A stretch of DNA of 64,000 bases, taken from the NCBI GenBank assembly GCA_948567375.1, contig OX419760.1, forward strand, positions 4,712,001 through 4,776,000, read 5' to 3'. The DNA is from Lunularia cruciata (Eukaryota > Streptophyta > Marchantiopsida > Lunulariales > Lunulariaceae). Position numbers and translations under genes: made by a program. Under the pieces are notes generated by a model. That model had not been told where the DNA came from and did no database searches. It was given only the letters and a program-made list of their open reading frames with translations. Below, one piece after another: positions 12,560-25,241 of this stretch (position 1 is its first letter; each line of letters begins with the position of its first letter).

Positions 12560-13745
12560 ATGGAAAAATTTCTTACATTTTATTGCCCTTACTGCACTCT
12601 ATAGTTGAATTTGTTTGGATAGATCAATGCACAAAAACATTTGCAACTTTAAAAGGAAAGTTGGCTAGGGATCCAACCTTGGCTGCGCCAAATTGGGACT
12701 TGATTTTTCATGTCTTTGTTGACACCTCAAATACTCCTACTGGTCTAGTCTTGGCACAATATGATGAAGAACTCTAGGAACATCCGGTCTATGCAAGTCA
12801 ACAACTTAGTTGAGCCAAACTAAATTACTCTACCATAGAGCTCAAATGCCTTGGGATGGTCTTTGGAATACAAAATTTCCATCACTACCTTATGAGGAAT
12901 AGTTTTATGTTCCATGTAGACCATGAAGCCCTTAAATGTCTCATCATTAAACCATGTTATGCATGCAGAATAGCTCATTGGATGTAACTCTTGCAAGAAT
13001 TCTCTTTTATAGTCAAATATTGTTGGAGGAAATCTCATGACAACATAGATTTCCTCGCTTCTATTTCAAGGCCTCCCATGGAGTGCTCCCTTTTCACAGA
13101 TCCCATGGATTTCTAGTTATTTTATGTGCATCAAAATATGACTACCACAATCATCCTAGATGATCCAAAACTTTATAACCTCTCTATGTGCACAACTTGC
13201 CTTTTGATTTGAAAAAAGCTCAACACAAATTGTTTCACATGTCCTCCTTCCTTCACTATATTGATGGACATAAACAAGGTTCTCTGGAGGTGCATAGAGC
13301 TATAAGAAGTTCCTGTAGTACTAAAAGCATATCCAAAAAATTTGGCGCGCATTTCTTTAGTGAGACAAACACGTGGAAGGTCTATCTAACTGGCCATTGG
13401 TAGCCATCCATCTCTCATGATGCCAATAGAAACACCCACATGTGTGATGCTTGTCAATGCATGGGTAAGCCCTACTCTGTACACAGCATGCACCTCCAAC
13501 CAGTCATAGCCGCTCAACCATTTTAGAAAAGGAGGATTGATTTTGTAGAACCTATCAATCCCATAGCCCATGGAACGAGGCACCATTATATCATCATTGT
13601 GAATAATAATATCACAAAGTGAGCCAGAGCTGAGTCATTCATCAACAACTATACCATCGTCACCATTCCATTTATGCGTAAGATTATTATCTCCAGATTT
13701 AGTGTTCCCTTGTCCATTATCATGAACAATGGGTCATACTTCATC
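12560..13745 (+). pseudogene. Ty3/gypsy pol fragment: RNase H and integrase
   Basis: The plus strand reads as the 3' half of a gypsy polyprotein. An RNase H start (EFVWIDQCTKTFATLK at about 12607, then HVFVDTSN with the catalytic-type Asp near 12715) is followed, with frame changes, by a VDHEALKCL-like block near 12915. An integrase segment at about 13390-13745 contains a CDACQCMGKP zinc-finger half and a RIDFVEPINP segment equivalent to the first catalytic Asp of the DDE core. Sequence similarity ends where repeat B copy 2 begins. Stops are frequent, so it is a dead fragment. Its orientation is opposite to the neighbouring minus-strand element, so at least two insertions are present. Confidence 0.7.
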
Positions 13746-13789
13746 AAAAAGGATGTGTGATGCTTGACCATTGCCTATGGGATTCATCA

Positions 13790-14210
13790 TCATTGCTCTA
13801 CCACTTAAAGTGATAATCAACACCCAAGGGCTATAAAGCTTAAGTGCCTTGTCTAATATGGTTCTTAGCTTCTTGCATGGATGACTATTAGACTCAATGG
13901 ATGACTGTACACTTGTATGACTTGATGTTCTGATTGGTGAGTAGAGAGTGACAACCAAGGAGGTTGATGGGCTCTTAGAGGTGACAAACCTATGAGCCAT
14001 CTCCAAGGTTAAGTGTCCTATGGTAGACATTGTCCCACAATACAACTCCATGCACTATGGAAATCCGGCCCACAGTTCTTCTCCAAGCCCAAAGAGGGCT
14101 CGACCATGTAAGCATGTGCTATCCCCCAATTCCCTTGTCACTCAATGCCCCATAGACAAACTAAGGCTTAGGTCATGCCCACCAGCATTATTTGAAAGTG
14201 TATTGTCTAG
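13790..14210. repeat. Direct repeat family B, copy 2
   Basis: Second copy of the repeat at 2860-3480, same orientation, about 10.8 kb away. It directly follows the truncated integrase sequence, so it may be an LTR or an insertion that cut the pol gene. Ends are not resolved. Confidence 0.55.
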
Positions 14211-14289
14211 ATGGATAAAAGTCACAAAGGACAAATTTCAATACTCCCAATTGGGGATAGAAGGAAACTATTTTAAATATTTAGTGTAG

Positions 14290-14920
14290 AAATTCTTCAA
14301 AAAGTAAGTTGAGTCTTTGTATAATCCTTCTCTAAAATTATATAAATTTATAAATTTATAAATACTATGTTATATACAATATTATATATCATGGTACGGT
14401 TAATTTTACATCTCTTTAGAAATGAGTGTTTGTTCGTGTTTCTTATATATATATAAAATCTTTTTCTTCGGGAAGACGGTTAAAATTGTACACTCTGCAA
14501 ATAGATATATTTTTTAATAGAGAGGATACATATAATATTTAACCTATTTAGTTGAAAAATAACTGGGTAGAGTTCAATTTTCTCTTTGTCCTAGTTTTCT
14601 TTAAAATCTTCTGAAATTTAAATTGCACGTAACTAAGGCTCTCACTTAAGTATCTCTTTGCTTGGTTAATTCTTTTCCTTAGAGTCATTCAATCAGTTTT
14701 TGATTATGAATCAATATTTTTATTTGAATTTCTAATCTGATATTATATTCAAGTTAAAACTTTAGTTGGTCCAACGAAATTGATTTTATTTTCCATTTTT
14801 AAAAGTAAATATCACTAAATTTTTCTTTACCCTCTATTCTCCATGGAATAATAAATTTTAGAATTTCTAAGGCATAAACATAAATTCTCTATAAATATTT
14901 AGATTTGTTTTATGCCGAGG
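14290..14920. other. AT-rich intergenic stretch
   Basis: AT-rich sequence with a short (TATAAATT)n-like run near 14340-14365 and no coding signal. It marks the right edge of the first transposon block and the start of the gene island. Confidence 0.6.
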
Positions 14921-15745
14921 CTATTCATTTAGACGGGGCAGACTGTAAAGTACCGTTCGTGGACAACAGCATATAGTTTGGGTCAATCTGTTTTTAGCAC
15001 CTCCGCCTTCCTGTGCAGCCAGTTCTAAGCCGGTCTGTACCAAGCAGTGTACCGAGCTATTTCGGAAGGATTTCGTTCCCGGCTGACTTCTAAAGTGTCG
15101 CTTAGTGTCTAGCTCTCGTCGCGCGACGGAGCTTGCGACTGTTGCGACGTCTCCCCCGCCGTTAAAGGTGGCGGCTCCGGTTAGCACCCGAAACCGGCCG
15201 GTGTACAGCGAAGTTGCTATGACTGCGGTGCATAGGAGTGATCCACCAGCAATCCGGATGTCTTAACTTGTCGAGGAGCAAATCACATGACAAGTTCATC
15301 ATCATGACAGCATAAGTATAAAATGCAGTAAGAGTCGTTTCTGAAATGCAGTCTGAGAGCAGCAATTCCAAGGAATATTCTCATCTGGACTTCGAGATTG
15401 CGAGTAGCCCAATACTCGTTCTCCTTGATTCAGTACCTTCTTTGGATCTGAGGCATGAAGGGCCGTGCTAGGAATCGTTGAAACTTGCTTTTTCAGCTTC
15501 TCTTGCACATGTATAAAACAAACGCCTGAGAATTCGAAGCTTTGTGCTAAGTTGATGTGTGATATGCCCTGTTGTTGGAAGCACATGAGTACAGCGACAG
15601 TTGCTGAACTCGAAGATTATTATAGAAGCTCCAAATCCATTCAGGGGATAGAGCCTTCTCAGTATCAGTATATTGACTGACTCGATCAATCAACCTATTG
15701 GATCTAAAGGGGTTCGACAATATCTGATATCCCCCGGTGTGAGTA
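14921..15745 (+). promoter_or_regulatory. Upstream region of peroxidase gene
   Basis: Base composition changes here to the GC-richer type seen around the genes. A TATAAAA box lies at 15512-15518, 228 bp before the peroxidase ATG, which would give a 5' UTR of about 200 bases. No coding frame in this stretch is convincing. The promoter call is a motif-plus-position inference. Confidence 0.4.
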
Positions 15746-17571
15746 ATGGTGCAGATTGGTTTAAGATTAGTCCTAGTTTTAGCGGTAGCACTTTTGGTCC
15801 TGCCGAATGGGGCAGAAGCGAGGCACAGGAGACGCCATAGGAAACGCTTTCAAACTAGTCCGATTGGAACCCCGTGTCCAGAGGAAGTACTGAACCGTGC
15901 TCTATCAGAGAACTTCTACATCAGTTCTTGTCCGGGAGCAACTAGCACAGTCAGGAGAATTATCACAGAAGAAGTTCGGAAGGACTTAACTCTAACAGCA
16001 GGCTTGCTCCGTTTGCATTTCCACGACTGCTTTGTACGGGTAAGAAATTACTTCTACATAATTCCATAAATTTTGGGAGAAGTTGTTCAACAGCGTGAGT
16101 TTGTAGGACTCAATCTAGTCCATTAGTATCCGAGCCTCACTCATTGAAGCACCAATTGATGCTTGTCGAGTCTACTGAACAACTCTTGAGAGAAAAATGG
16201 GATAAACAAATCGGCAAAATGTCTTCTTGTCAATACCAGTGCAGTACATTTTGGTTTACTTATTTGCACGTTGACTTCTTGTATCTTAGCCATCTGCTGA
16301 TGAGCTAGAATAAATATTGCACAGTAGTGTAAGAATATTGTAATGCGTATCGAAGCAGCTAGCAGGTTCAACAGCCATTAACTTAAAACGAGACTCTGAA
16401 ACTGGTGTATACAGGGGTGCGATGCGTCCATTCTTATTAATACGACTTCCACCAGTGAACTAGAAGCAGGTGGAAACAAAGGTACACTCAGAGGCATGGA
16501 AATCATCGAGAAAATCAAGGCTGCTCTTGAAGCTATCTGTCCTGGAGTTGTATCGTGCGCAGACATTGTAACCCTTGCTTCCCGCGATTCAGTTGTCGCG
16601 GTAAGTTTACAAGACCCTTCCTAAAGAAGCTCTTTATCGAATGAATGTCTTAAACTGGCAATTGGCTTGACGCTTCTATAAGTTTACATGGATATTTAGA
16701 ACTAATTGCCAGTAGAAGGCATATCATAACCTTTTCCTCAATGTCTTTTTGTCAATATAAGTAAATTATAAATTGCTACAGTTTATAGTCAATACCACGT
16801 GATCATAGAAGCATACACACACAAGAATCGAAGTTTCGGTCTAACGGCTTTCTTCGCATACGCAGATTGGTGGTCCATCCTTTAGGGCCCATCTTGGTCG
16901 TAGAGACGGACTCGTTTCTTCACAGTCAGAAGCCGATAACAACCTTCCATCTCCTTTCCTGGGCTTATCAGGCATACTCCAAAGCTTTGCCTCGAAGGGG
17001 TTGAGTGCCAAGGATTTGACTGTTCTTTCTGGTATGAAAATCACTTCAAATTGATCGTAGCTGCTATAATCATTCCTGCTGTTCGAATCGCAATTATTTT
17101 ATTAACCAGAATTAAGTGTCTAATTCATAAGTTATATCCTGTGCAGGTGCTCACACAATTGGAAGAGTACACTGTACTTTTATATTTCCCAGGATTTACG
17201 ACTTCAATGGTGTTCCAGGCGCATTTGACCCAGCATTGGACGCTGCATACGTTCAAAGATTAAGAAACCAGTGTCCCCAGAGTGGGCCAGTTAACTTGGT
17301 CGCTATGGATCCTTCAGGAAGGATCCCCAACAACACCTTCGACTCTAATTTCTACAAGAATCTTGAAGCAAAGAAAGTAGTCTTTAACACCGACTCAGTG
17401 CTCACCACTCAATCATCCACCTCCGGCTTTGTTTCTCAACTGGCAGTAGGTGATAGCTCTCTATTCTTCAGGGAGTTCCAATGCTCAATGGAGAAAATGA
17501 GCAGAATTGGGGTTCTAAGTGGTAAGCAGGGAGAAGTTAGAAGACAGTGTTTCAGAACAAATCGCAACTAA
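15746..17571 (+). CDS. Class III (secretory) plant peroxidase, four exons
   Basis: Heme peroxidase that oxidises phenolic substrates with hydrogen peroxide in the cell wall or vacuole. Predicted exons are 15746-16039, 16415-16600, 16866-17031 and 17147-17571, all with GT-AG borders, giving a 356-residue protein. Residues 1-25 form a hydrophobic signal peptide (start MVQIGLRL, cleavage likely after GAEA). The distal site [10 protein letters not shown] ends exon 1 and continues as GCDAS in exon 2. [10 protein letters not shown] lies in exon 2, [16 protein letters not shown] in exon 3, and the proximal heme ligand is the His of [11 protein letters not shown], where intron 3 splits the Gly codon. 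The three-intron layout is the common one for plant class III genes. All eight conserved Cys positions appear present, plus two extra (GTPCP near the N-terminus and FQCSM near the C-terminus). Unusual is a polybasic RHRRRHRKR segment right after the signal peptide. Family assignment is firm; the substrate is unknown. Confidence 0.93.
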
Positions 17572-20500
17572 TCTACTCTCGGTGTGGCGGACTTGTTGCA
17601 AATAAGATATAATGTGAACAACATTGACAGTTATCTAAATGTTAAGTTCTGTAATAGCTAGAGCTTAGAATTGTCCCATGACCAAATGACTATGATCTGA
17701 TCGGATGATGTAGATATTTGACTTTGGCAGTTGATAGTGATGTATGGTTTACCGGATTGTAACCCATACACCACTTTCAACAGCCTCTGCATGGCACTTA
17801 GGCTAGGACATAATCTCACTACCTATTTTGTGCACATAATCCGTCAAGCTGCAGCAGAAAGCAGTTAGTGCTGGGAGAAAAGAGAAATTCCCCAAAATGC
17901 TTCTTTCTGCCCATGCCCAATAATATTGGCTGGCAGCACAAGAACCCTAGTTTATAGACTCTACTCAACCGTAGACAAAAATGACTAGAAGTAACGATAC
18001 AGATTGGACTTCTGCGCATAGAGATGATCGTAGCATAGCATTGGACCAGGGATCGGTTTTATGGGCCAAGTTGGTCCCGAATCTCCTGTTTCTATGAAGG
18101 AAAACTTCACCCTCATCAAAACAAAGGCTCCTTGCATTTGTTTCACTTAAAGCCTAAAATCAGAGAAAGCTCAACAAGGAATTCATCATTTAGAGTTAGT
18201 ACGTATGCTGTTTAAGCGTGTTTCGATATGAAGGGAATAGCTCTTAAACCATTATCATCGTATTTCGACTCCACTGGTGAATTCAATCGTGTCGTGTCGA
18301 GAGTTAAGCATCTTGACTTAGCTTGCTTTCCCCACCTGTTAAATTTCTTCTCAAAATCTGTATCTGTACAGGTCCACCAGATTGTATAAAGAGAGAAAAG
18401 TTTAGTTTCAAGTTTGGAAAGATAAAGCTTCTAATCATCATAATGAATGCTGCACGATATGCATCGATTGCAAAATTCTGGTTGCGATGCTCATATTATG
18501 TTGAACTGCAGCATATATGGAGAGTCAAGTATGTGCTCCATTGCCTCCCCAGCATGGACAAGATTAGGACCAGCAGAATCTTACCATTCAAAGAGTTATA
18601 GAGGATGGTCAGCTTTATAACACTGGCTAAGCAATCAGTCTCTAACATTGGACTAGTGGAAAGGACAGGAAGATGCTTAACGATCAAATACGCTCTATCG
18701 CTGTCGACATCAGGGACATCTTCCAGAGGAAATCTCGCGAAGCAACCTTAAGCAACATGTTATGCACTCTAAACTTATCAGCCTCCGACCTAAAGACACT
18801 GAGGTTGCTGTTGTCTTTGTTATCCAGTCTAAGGTCCGGATATATGTATGCAGACCAAGAAGAAATATTACCTCGTCCGTTGAAGACGAAGATTACTCGC
18901 TCTGGTGAGAATATGGGGAATGATTGTTTAAGGCATCCATATTTCCACGAAGGCATGGAAGATCCGGTGCTCAGAATGTGATTCCCGCCCCACTCTGATG
19001 AAAAATTGGTAGGTTGACATGATCGCATAATCTTCAACCCCAGGGTCAAAATGATGATTTTTGGCATGCCATGATCATGGGACATGAGAATGTTTTGATG
19101 GATTCTACAGGTTGACTTGCGACGAGAAATCGCCTGTCTCTAAGTCATTCCTCTTGGGTGTCGTATGCTTCGGGAGCCTATATGATCTATCTTCCATGTC
19201 TGGGTTTACGAGGTACGCTGTTGTTCGAGTCCCTGCTTTGGCTCAACGTTAATTTGAAGCATTGATCATGGGTCTTCATTCCTGTTACATCAAGTTTAAA
19301 ATTAGAAGACTATACATAGATCTCTTCTTCAAGACCAGTACATACAAGGAGCCTAAAGGTTCCCTCTGCTCGTTCTACACCACCCTGGATTGTCCCCCTA
19401 CTGATGAGGGAAAGAAAGATCTATGACATAACAGTCGCGCAACCTTTCAAACGTTGGCGCCACTTCACGCATATCTAGCGCATGATCATGAGGCGGTGAT
19501 ACTTGCTGACAGAATAATCATATCATGCAGTTCGAGACAATTCGAGGCGGAGCAAGTAGTTTAACTACTGATGTGCTAAATATACGCTGAAGGATGCCGG
19601 GATTCATGAGGTAGTGGCGGTGAGCACGAAACCTGCTTTATTGGAACTTCCAGGTCAGTGAATCGTTCTCTACATTCAAGAAAAGAATGACGAATTCTGA
19701 TAGAAGACATGAGCTCAGTAGTAGCGTTCTTTGTGAGGCTTTTATTGCGTTTACGAATTCAACGCAGTACGCTCAAACACTTTTTTAGCATTGGATTAGA
19801 TAACATTGCAGAGGAAGTGCTTGATCTACTGCCAATCTCAACTTAATCGAGTGAGAAATGTTGAGGGCACACGAGGTGACACCAAACATAACTACTCTAA
19901 CCTGCGCTGAAGTGATTTCAACTCCGTGTGCTTGAGTAGGTGCCCACTAAATTGTGTAGGAAAGGATCCTCCTATTCGGCACCGTGGATTCAAGCAGATT
20001 AGAATCGAATTCATAATCATATTCGACCAATGGTCAGTATTCACTCAACCCTTGTATCTAGCAACTCGGCAATTGCAAACTCTTTTCAAGACTTAAAATA
20101 AAGCTGCTGATCCTGTTTCTATTTTGCCTGGAAGTAACCACATGGCCGTTTATTATCCGACAAGGTACGGAAAAGACTACTGTTGATACGAGGTGGATAA
20201 GGTAAGCTTTATAAACTCTTTTACTTTCTCCTGCTGCGGTGTGATGCACATCGGAGCATTATAGACATTTATCGGGATTTAGCCCTGTAGCCTGGAAGCC
20301 TGTCAACGAGTACAATTTCATAAGTAACTTGAGCTTGCTAGATGTGATTTCGATGTTCTTGAGTTACTCCGAAGTTATAACACCTCATACAACCTAATCG
20401 GCTCTCACGTCTTTCCGAGTTCGTATCTGAACAGTTTCGTTCAGAAAGTACATCAATCAAGCACCATTCTATTTCGCTGCATATCACACCTCTTCCCCTT

Positions 20501-22371
20501 GTCTACATAGAGCTCATGACTCCAGTGTACCAAAATATGATTCCAAGCGCTAGCTGGGATGGATGGGCCACTTGTAACTACAAACGTACGGATCCGGAGA
20601 GTTCAGGGGCTTGCTCAGATCATGGTGGATTACGGACAAACTAGTTAAGATCTAAAGCTTGACACGCGTTCAGGTGGAGTTCCGACAGTTCCAGGCTACG
20701 GAATCAAAATGTGAACACCTTATGCAGAAGTTCCAGAAGTGAAACGACGATGGACTCCGCAGGTGCCAACTTCCTACATCAATTAGCAGCAATATTGTTT
20801 CAGGGGACTAAACCCGACCCGGTTCTAACCACATGGTTGAACATAGAAATATAACTGTTAAGTTCACCGTCATCCATGATGGTTAATCCAACATCAATCG
20901 TGAATGAAAATTCGAAGTCTGAAACCAGCACATGGTAGTCCTAAGTATGGCAACGTACAGGCAACTACGCGCTTATGAGGTGAAATCACCGCCGGCTCAA
21001 GCGGTAGCCAATTCCGCGTCGACCTGCATCTTTGGTGTACCCTCTGCATCTTTTGCAGCAGTGGCATCTCTATTCATGGCCTCAGGGACTTCCTCGAACA
21101 GCTAATATACAGATCATTCTTTCTCACGAGAAGGTACATCGAGACTTCGTTGCTATAAGTATTGCCATCATGGCTGCAGTACGCAATGGGCTGGAAGCGG
21201 AGGGTCCACTTGAACATGATCATGATGCCCAGTCACATGCACAGTCAAACTTTCCAGAATGAGGAAAGTATCCGCAAATAACAAGACTGCGTTGTGTACG
21301 ACAGGAAACTGCCAACCTTATATAGAATCTAGATAGGAAACTTAAACAATTGGACTTCAGAATTTCCACATTTAGCTTCAAATCGTGATGGAAAATCACA
21401 GATGGCGCTTCATAGTGCAAACTTGGCCTGCAATCCTGAGAGTGCATCTCAGAATTGCATCTCAGTAATTTACGAGTCACAATATAATCTTGCAATTACA
21501 AACATGTACAAGATGTAATACATCTGATACTCATACTGCTGCGAGATGTCATTCCTAGATCTAGCTAGAGACATTCGCATCCTATTTAGCCACTGTGCTA
21601 CATGGAACCATTCCAAGAACACACATACAAGACACTCGTAATTTCCGTATGACATTTGCCATTACTTTCAAGCTTATATTGAATCACCGTGGAGAAGCTG
21701 CGAAGAGAAATAGTTTGACCACGCTTATGCATCATTACAGAGGTGTCAGACACATTGATGATTTCAACAATAACGCTCATATTCAAGTCAAAGGAGATAA
21801 CTCGTGGAGCTCGAAAAATGGATGTTTCTGAATGTGCTTGTGGCCACAAATCTCAAAGTACAATCTGATCCAAATTACATCAACATAAGGAGGCATAACA
21901 ATTTGTCCAACTTGGACCTCAGCTATCGCTCCTAACCTATCCTGCTGTGTGGCCAATCGCCCTACCACGATCTCTAATCCAGCTGATATCTACAAAAGAA
22001 TAGTATGATCGCACAAATATACTGCTCAAACCGAATCCTTGTGTTTTTCCAATCTCAACCCTGTACAGGTCAAGAAATGTTATCTGCAAATTTTATCACT
22101 TACTCTGCCAAGTATCTTGCATAGGAGCTTCAGGCTATTGCGGTGATAAAAGCTTGACAGAATGGGTTATCAACGTTCATGCAAAGTTAAAGGTTCCAAC
22201 AATTGAGAAATTCCAAAGACAGTGTTCGGAGTACGCCAGGATACTGACGCCTCCATTTTGGGAAGAAATAAGCCCCTGCGAAGATAATGTTGAAACCCTG
22301 TAGTCCTCTTTAGTCATCCTCTGAAGTTAGCAGGAGCATTTAACTTTCACTTCGTTTGCCAATCGGCAGAA
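17572..22371. other. Intergenic region between peroxidase and patellin
   Basis: About 4.8 kb without a gene I can support. Open frames are short, the longest being 102 codons at 18673-18981 (+) and 133 codons at 18684-19085 (-), overlapping each other. None shows a known motif. I found no repeat shared with the transposon blocks and no tRNA-like fold. The right end contains the 3' UTR of the minus-strand patellin. Confidence 0.5.
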
Positions 22372-25241
22372 CTAGGCTGACTTTGCTGCTTCAACTTCAG
22401 CACCTGCTTCTTTGACTATGTACCTGTAAAGTACGGTCTTCTTTTTCTTCGACGAGTTGTCAAGAGTCAGGACTATTTTGCCAGGCTCAGTTGCCCTAAA
22501 GCTGTTCTGGATTGGGGCCTCTGTGGAAGCTGGCAATTTCTTGCTCTTCTCAATGATAGACGGATAAGGACCTTCGCTGGGAATAAATTCAGCTCCGTAG
22601 TTCACTTCGTTTCCAACAACAGTGAAATCCCACACAGCGGTCGTTCCGACCTGCAAGAAGATCCCAGTTAGATAGGCTAAGTAAAGTCTAGTTAGTAGGG
22701 AAGAAAAGCCAAAGCCTAAGATAATCTCGTTAAATCTGATGATTGAAACAAACTTTCGAACCTCGGTGATAGGAATTTCGATGGTTGAGTTCTCGCCAGC
22801 CTTAAGAACCAATTCTTGCACAGCTGCACCTGCGAATTCACTGTCACTTTGCTTGCTGAGACCTCCGTAGTTGACTGGAATGTGCTCGGCTGGTATGAAC
22901 CTGCGTAGACGAGAGAACATAAGTTACTCTGTATTAGGAAGGCATGGTGCAATGATCAACAAAAGTTCAGTACGTCAAAATGATAGCGGCTGTAGGGAAG
23001 CAACAATAATGGCAATAAGAGCAGAGTAGCTAGTCTTACTTGAGCAGATGCTCAGTGGTCTTCCCAGCAGGAGCAACGGTGAACTTGCTTTTGGTTCTCT
23101 GGGAAAGGAATGGGCTCATGACAGAGTACACGGCTGTGAAGTACCACGGAGCATTGACGAAGATCTGCAAAATGACAACCCATTTGGCCTGTCAATTTCC
23201 AGTGTCAATGTTTGGGCCAAAGCAAAGATCAATACTGTATGAATTCTGGGACATAATTAACAATGATGATCTGCATAATTGCTGGTTAGAGCTTAATATA
23301 AAGAGCGGGTTCTGAATTTCTTGAACCGACCTTCCTGGCAACCAACTCGGGGTAATTATCTTGCAAAAGATCGGTGGCTTGATTGACGGCGTTCTTGATA
23401 TCCTTCTTGGCAAAAAAACCAGTGTTCTTCATGTCAACAATTTGAACCATGGAGCTAGGTCCTTCTGGTGTGAAGTTTAGAGATTGCATTCCTCTTTCAA
23501 GAACCTGAACTCTCCACCTAAGGAATGCAGTGATCTTGGATGCATCACCGAAAGCCTTCTGGTATAGCTCCTTATCCTGGAAAGTACCAAACACGTTGTA
23601 GCACACTGGGTGACCTTCCTTGTCCTGTCCGTACATGAATGCAACTCCATCAAGATCAGTTCCGAATTCCTCCTCTAGAAGGCTGTCGGTCTTGAAGGTC
23701 TTCCTCCAGATGATCGTCTTCTTGAGTTGCTTGAAGGCCTGGTTTACATTGAAGTCCCTAGCCCTCAAGAACTTGAGCAAGATAACGTCAGTCCTCTTGT
23801 CTCCCTTAGTGTGAAGCAGTGGTACTCCCCACAATGAAATATCTTCAGCGGGGGTACTATCCTCTGGTTCCTCTTCAACTGGAGCATCATTTGCTACTTC
23901 TGTAGCTTCGGCTTTGGTTTTGACTGAAGCGACGTCAGTTGCAGGAGCTGGTGCTTCATCAGTTGAAACAACTGGGACGGAGTCCTTGGATTTCTCTTCA
24001 ACAACTGGAGCAGCAGCAGAAACAGGAGCTTCCTTAGCTTTCTCTTCGACGACTGCAGGTGGAACAACGGCTGTGAAAGTCACTTCCTTGGCCTTGGCGG
24101 CCACCTTCTCTGCAGCAAGTGTCACAGCTGCAACGGCTGGCGCTGTGGCGTCCTTGGTCTTGTCAGTTACATCTTTGGCCTTCTCAACAATCTTATCTGC
24201 AACATGAGCAGCCGCTGCCTTTGCCTTCTCTACTATTGTAGGCTTAGCCTCTGTGGGAGCAGCTGCTACAACAGCTGGGACATCCTTCGGCTTCTCACTC
24301 GCAGCAACAACAGGTGCATCCTTCGGCTTCTCAGTCGTAGCAACAACAGGTACATCCTTCGCCTTCTCAGTCGCAGCGACAACAGGTGCATCCTTCGGCT
24401 TCTCAGTCACACCAACAACAGGTGCATTCTTAGCCTTCTCGGTCACAGCAGCGACAGGAACTTCCTTGGTCTTCTCTGCTACCTTAAAATCAACAGCGGG
24501 AGGTGCAGCAACTTCTTTTGCTTTCTCTTCGACCTTCTCCACGACAGCTTCTTTGGTCTCCTCTTTCGCTTCTGAGGTCGTTGCATCATTGCTTGCTTGT
24601 GTCTCAGTTTCAGGAGTCTCTGTAACTTCCTTCATTTCTGTAAGCACAGTTGGTTCAGCTTCCTTGGGTGCTTCCACGACTTTCTTGGGGATCTTGAATT
24701 CACCATTCTTGATGGCCTTTTCAATTCTGACCTTGAACTCTTCAAGGGACTTCTTCTCATGGGGTTTCAAGTCAGCAACCACGTTGGACTCTTCGGCATA
24801 CTCGGGAATGCTAGGCTCAACTGGAGAGGCCTCTGGTAAATCCTGCTCGAGAGCTTCAGTTTCAGTGGGTAGTTCCCGTGCAGTTTCTTCGTTGGTTGCT
24901 TCCCCTGAAATAGAAGCAGTTGCTTCAGGAGTTACAGCCTTTGGTGGTTCCACGGTTTTGGGAACTTCTTCAGTCTTAGCGGCAGGAACGGCAGGAACTG
25001 CAGAGACAGCAGGGGTAGGAGATTTAGCAGGAGTAGTAGCCTTAGATGCTTCTACCACAGGGGTGGGTGCCTTGGGTACTTCAACAACAGATTTTGGGGC
25101 TGCTGGAGTAGCATTGACTACTGGGGTTGGAGCAGCTGCTGGAGTCGCAGCTACTGGAGCAGGAGCAGCAGCAGCAGCCTTTGCTGTGAATGAAGCACCA
25201 GTTCGTTCCTCAACCTTGGGTGCAGCCTTTGGGGTTGCCAT
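22372..25241 (-). CDS. Patellin-like phosphoinositide-binding protein (CRAL-TRIO + GOLD)
   Basis: Minus-strand gene with predicted exons 25241-23331, 23164-23040, 22900-22762 and 22650-22372, all with GT-AG borders, giving 817 residues. The start MATPKAAPKVEE is the first Met of the long open frame. Residues 1-460 are a low-complexity Ala/Pro/Glu/Lys region, including five 12-residue units of the type AATEKAKDVPVV. A helical SLEEFKVRIEKAIKNGEF block like that at the head of the conserved patellin region precedes it. The lipid-binding fold runs from DISLWGVPLL (about 467) through FLRARDF, DLDGVAFMYGQDKEGHPVCYNVFG and the MVQIVDMKN core to IFVNAPWYF in exon 2. The GOLD domain spans exons 3-4 and ends with KKKKTVLYRYIVK. 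Patellins are peripheral membrane proteins known in Arabidopsis for phosphoinositide binding, cell-plate and auxin-transporter trafficking roles. The N-terminal tail is longer than in typical Arabidopsis members. The specific function here is inferred from the family. Confidence 0.92.
24284..24470 (-). repeat. Intragenic 36-bp repeats in patellin N-terminus
   Basis: Five tandem 36-bp units encode 12-residue repeats such as VVAATEKAKDVP and VVAASEKPKDVP. The reading frame is kept. The paralogue at 61-64 kb has a much larger array of a related unit. Confidence 0.85.

Noticed and set aside
17051-17263. 70-codon frame inside the peroxidase gene
   Set aside because: It runs across intron 3 and into exon 4 in the wrong frame; the spliced model explains the region.
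19200-19260. A tRNA, from a GTTCGAGTCCC T-loop-like word
   Set aside because: The flanking bases do not pair into a T stem or acceptor stem, and no anticodon arm is present.
24284-24470. CRISPR-like array of regular repeats
   Set aside because: The repeats are in-frame coding repeats of a patellin without unique spacers, in a eukaryotic gene.
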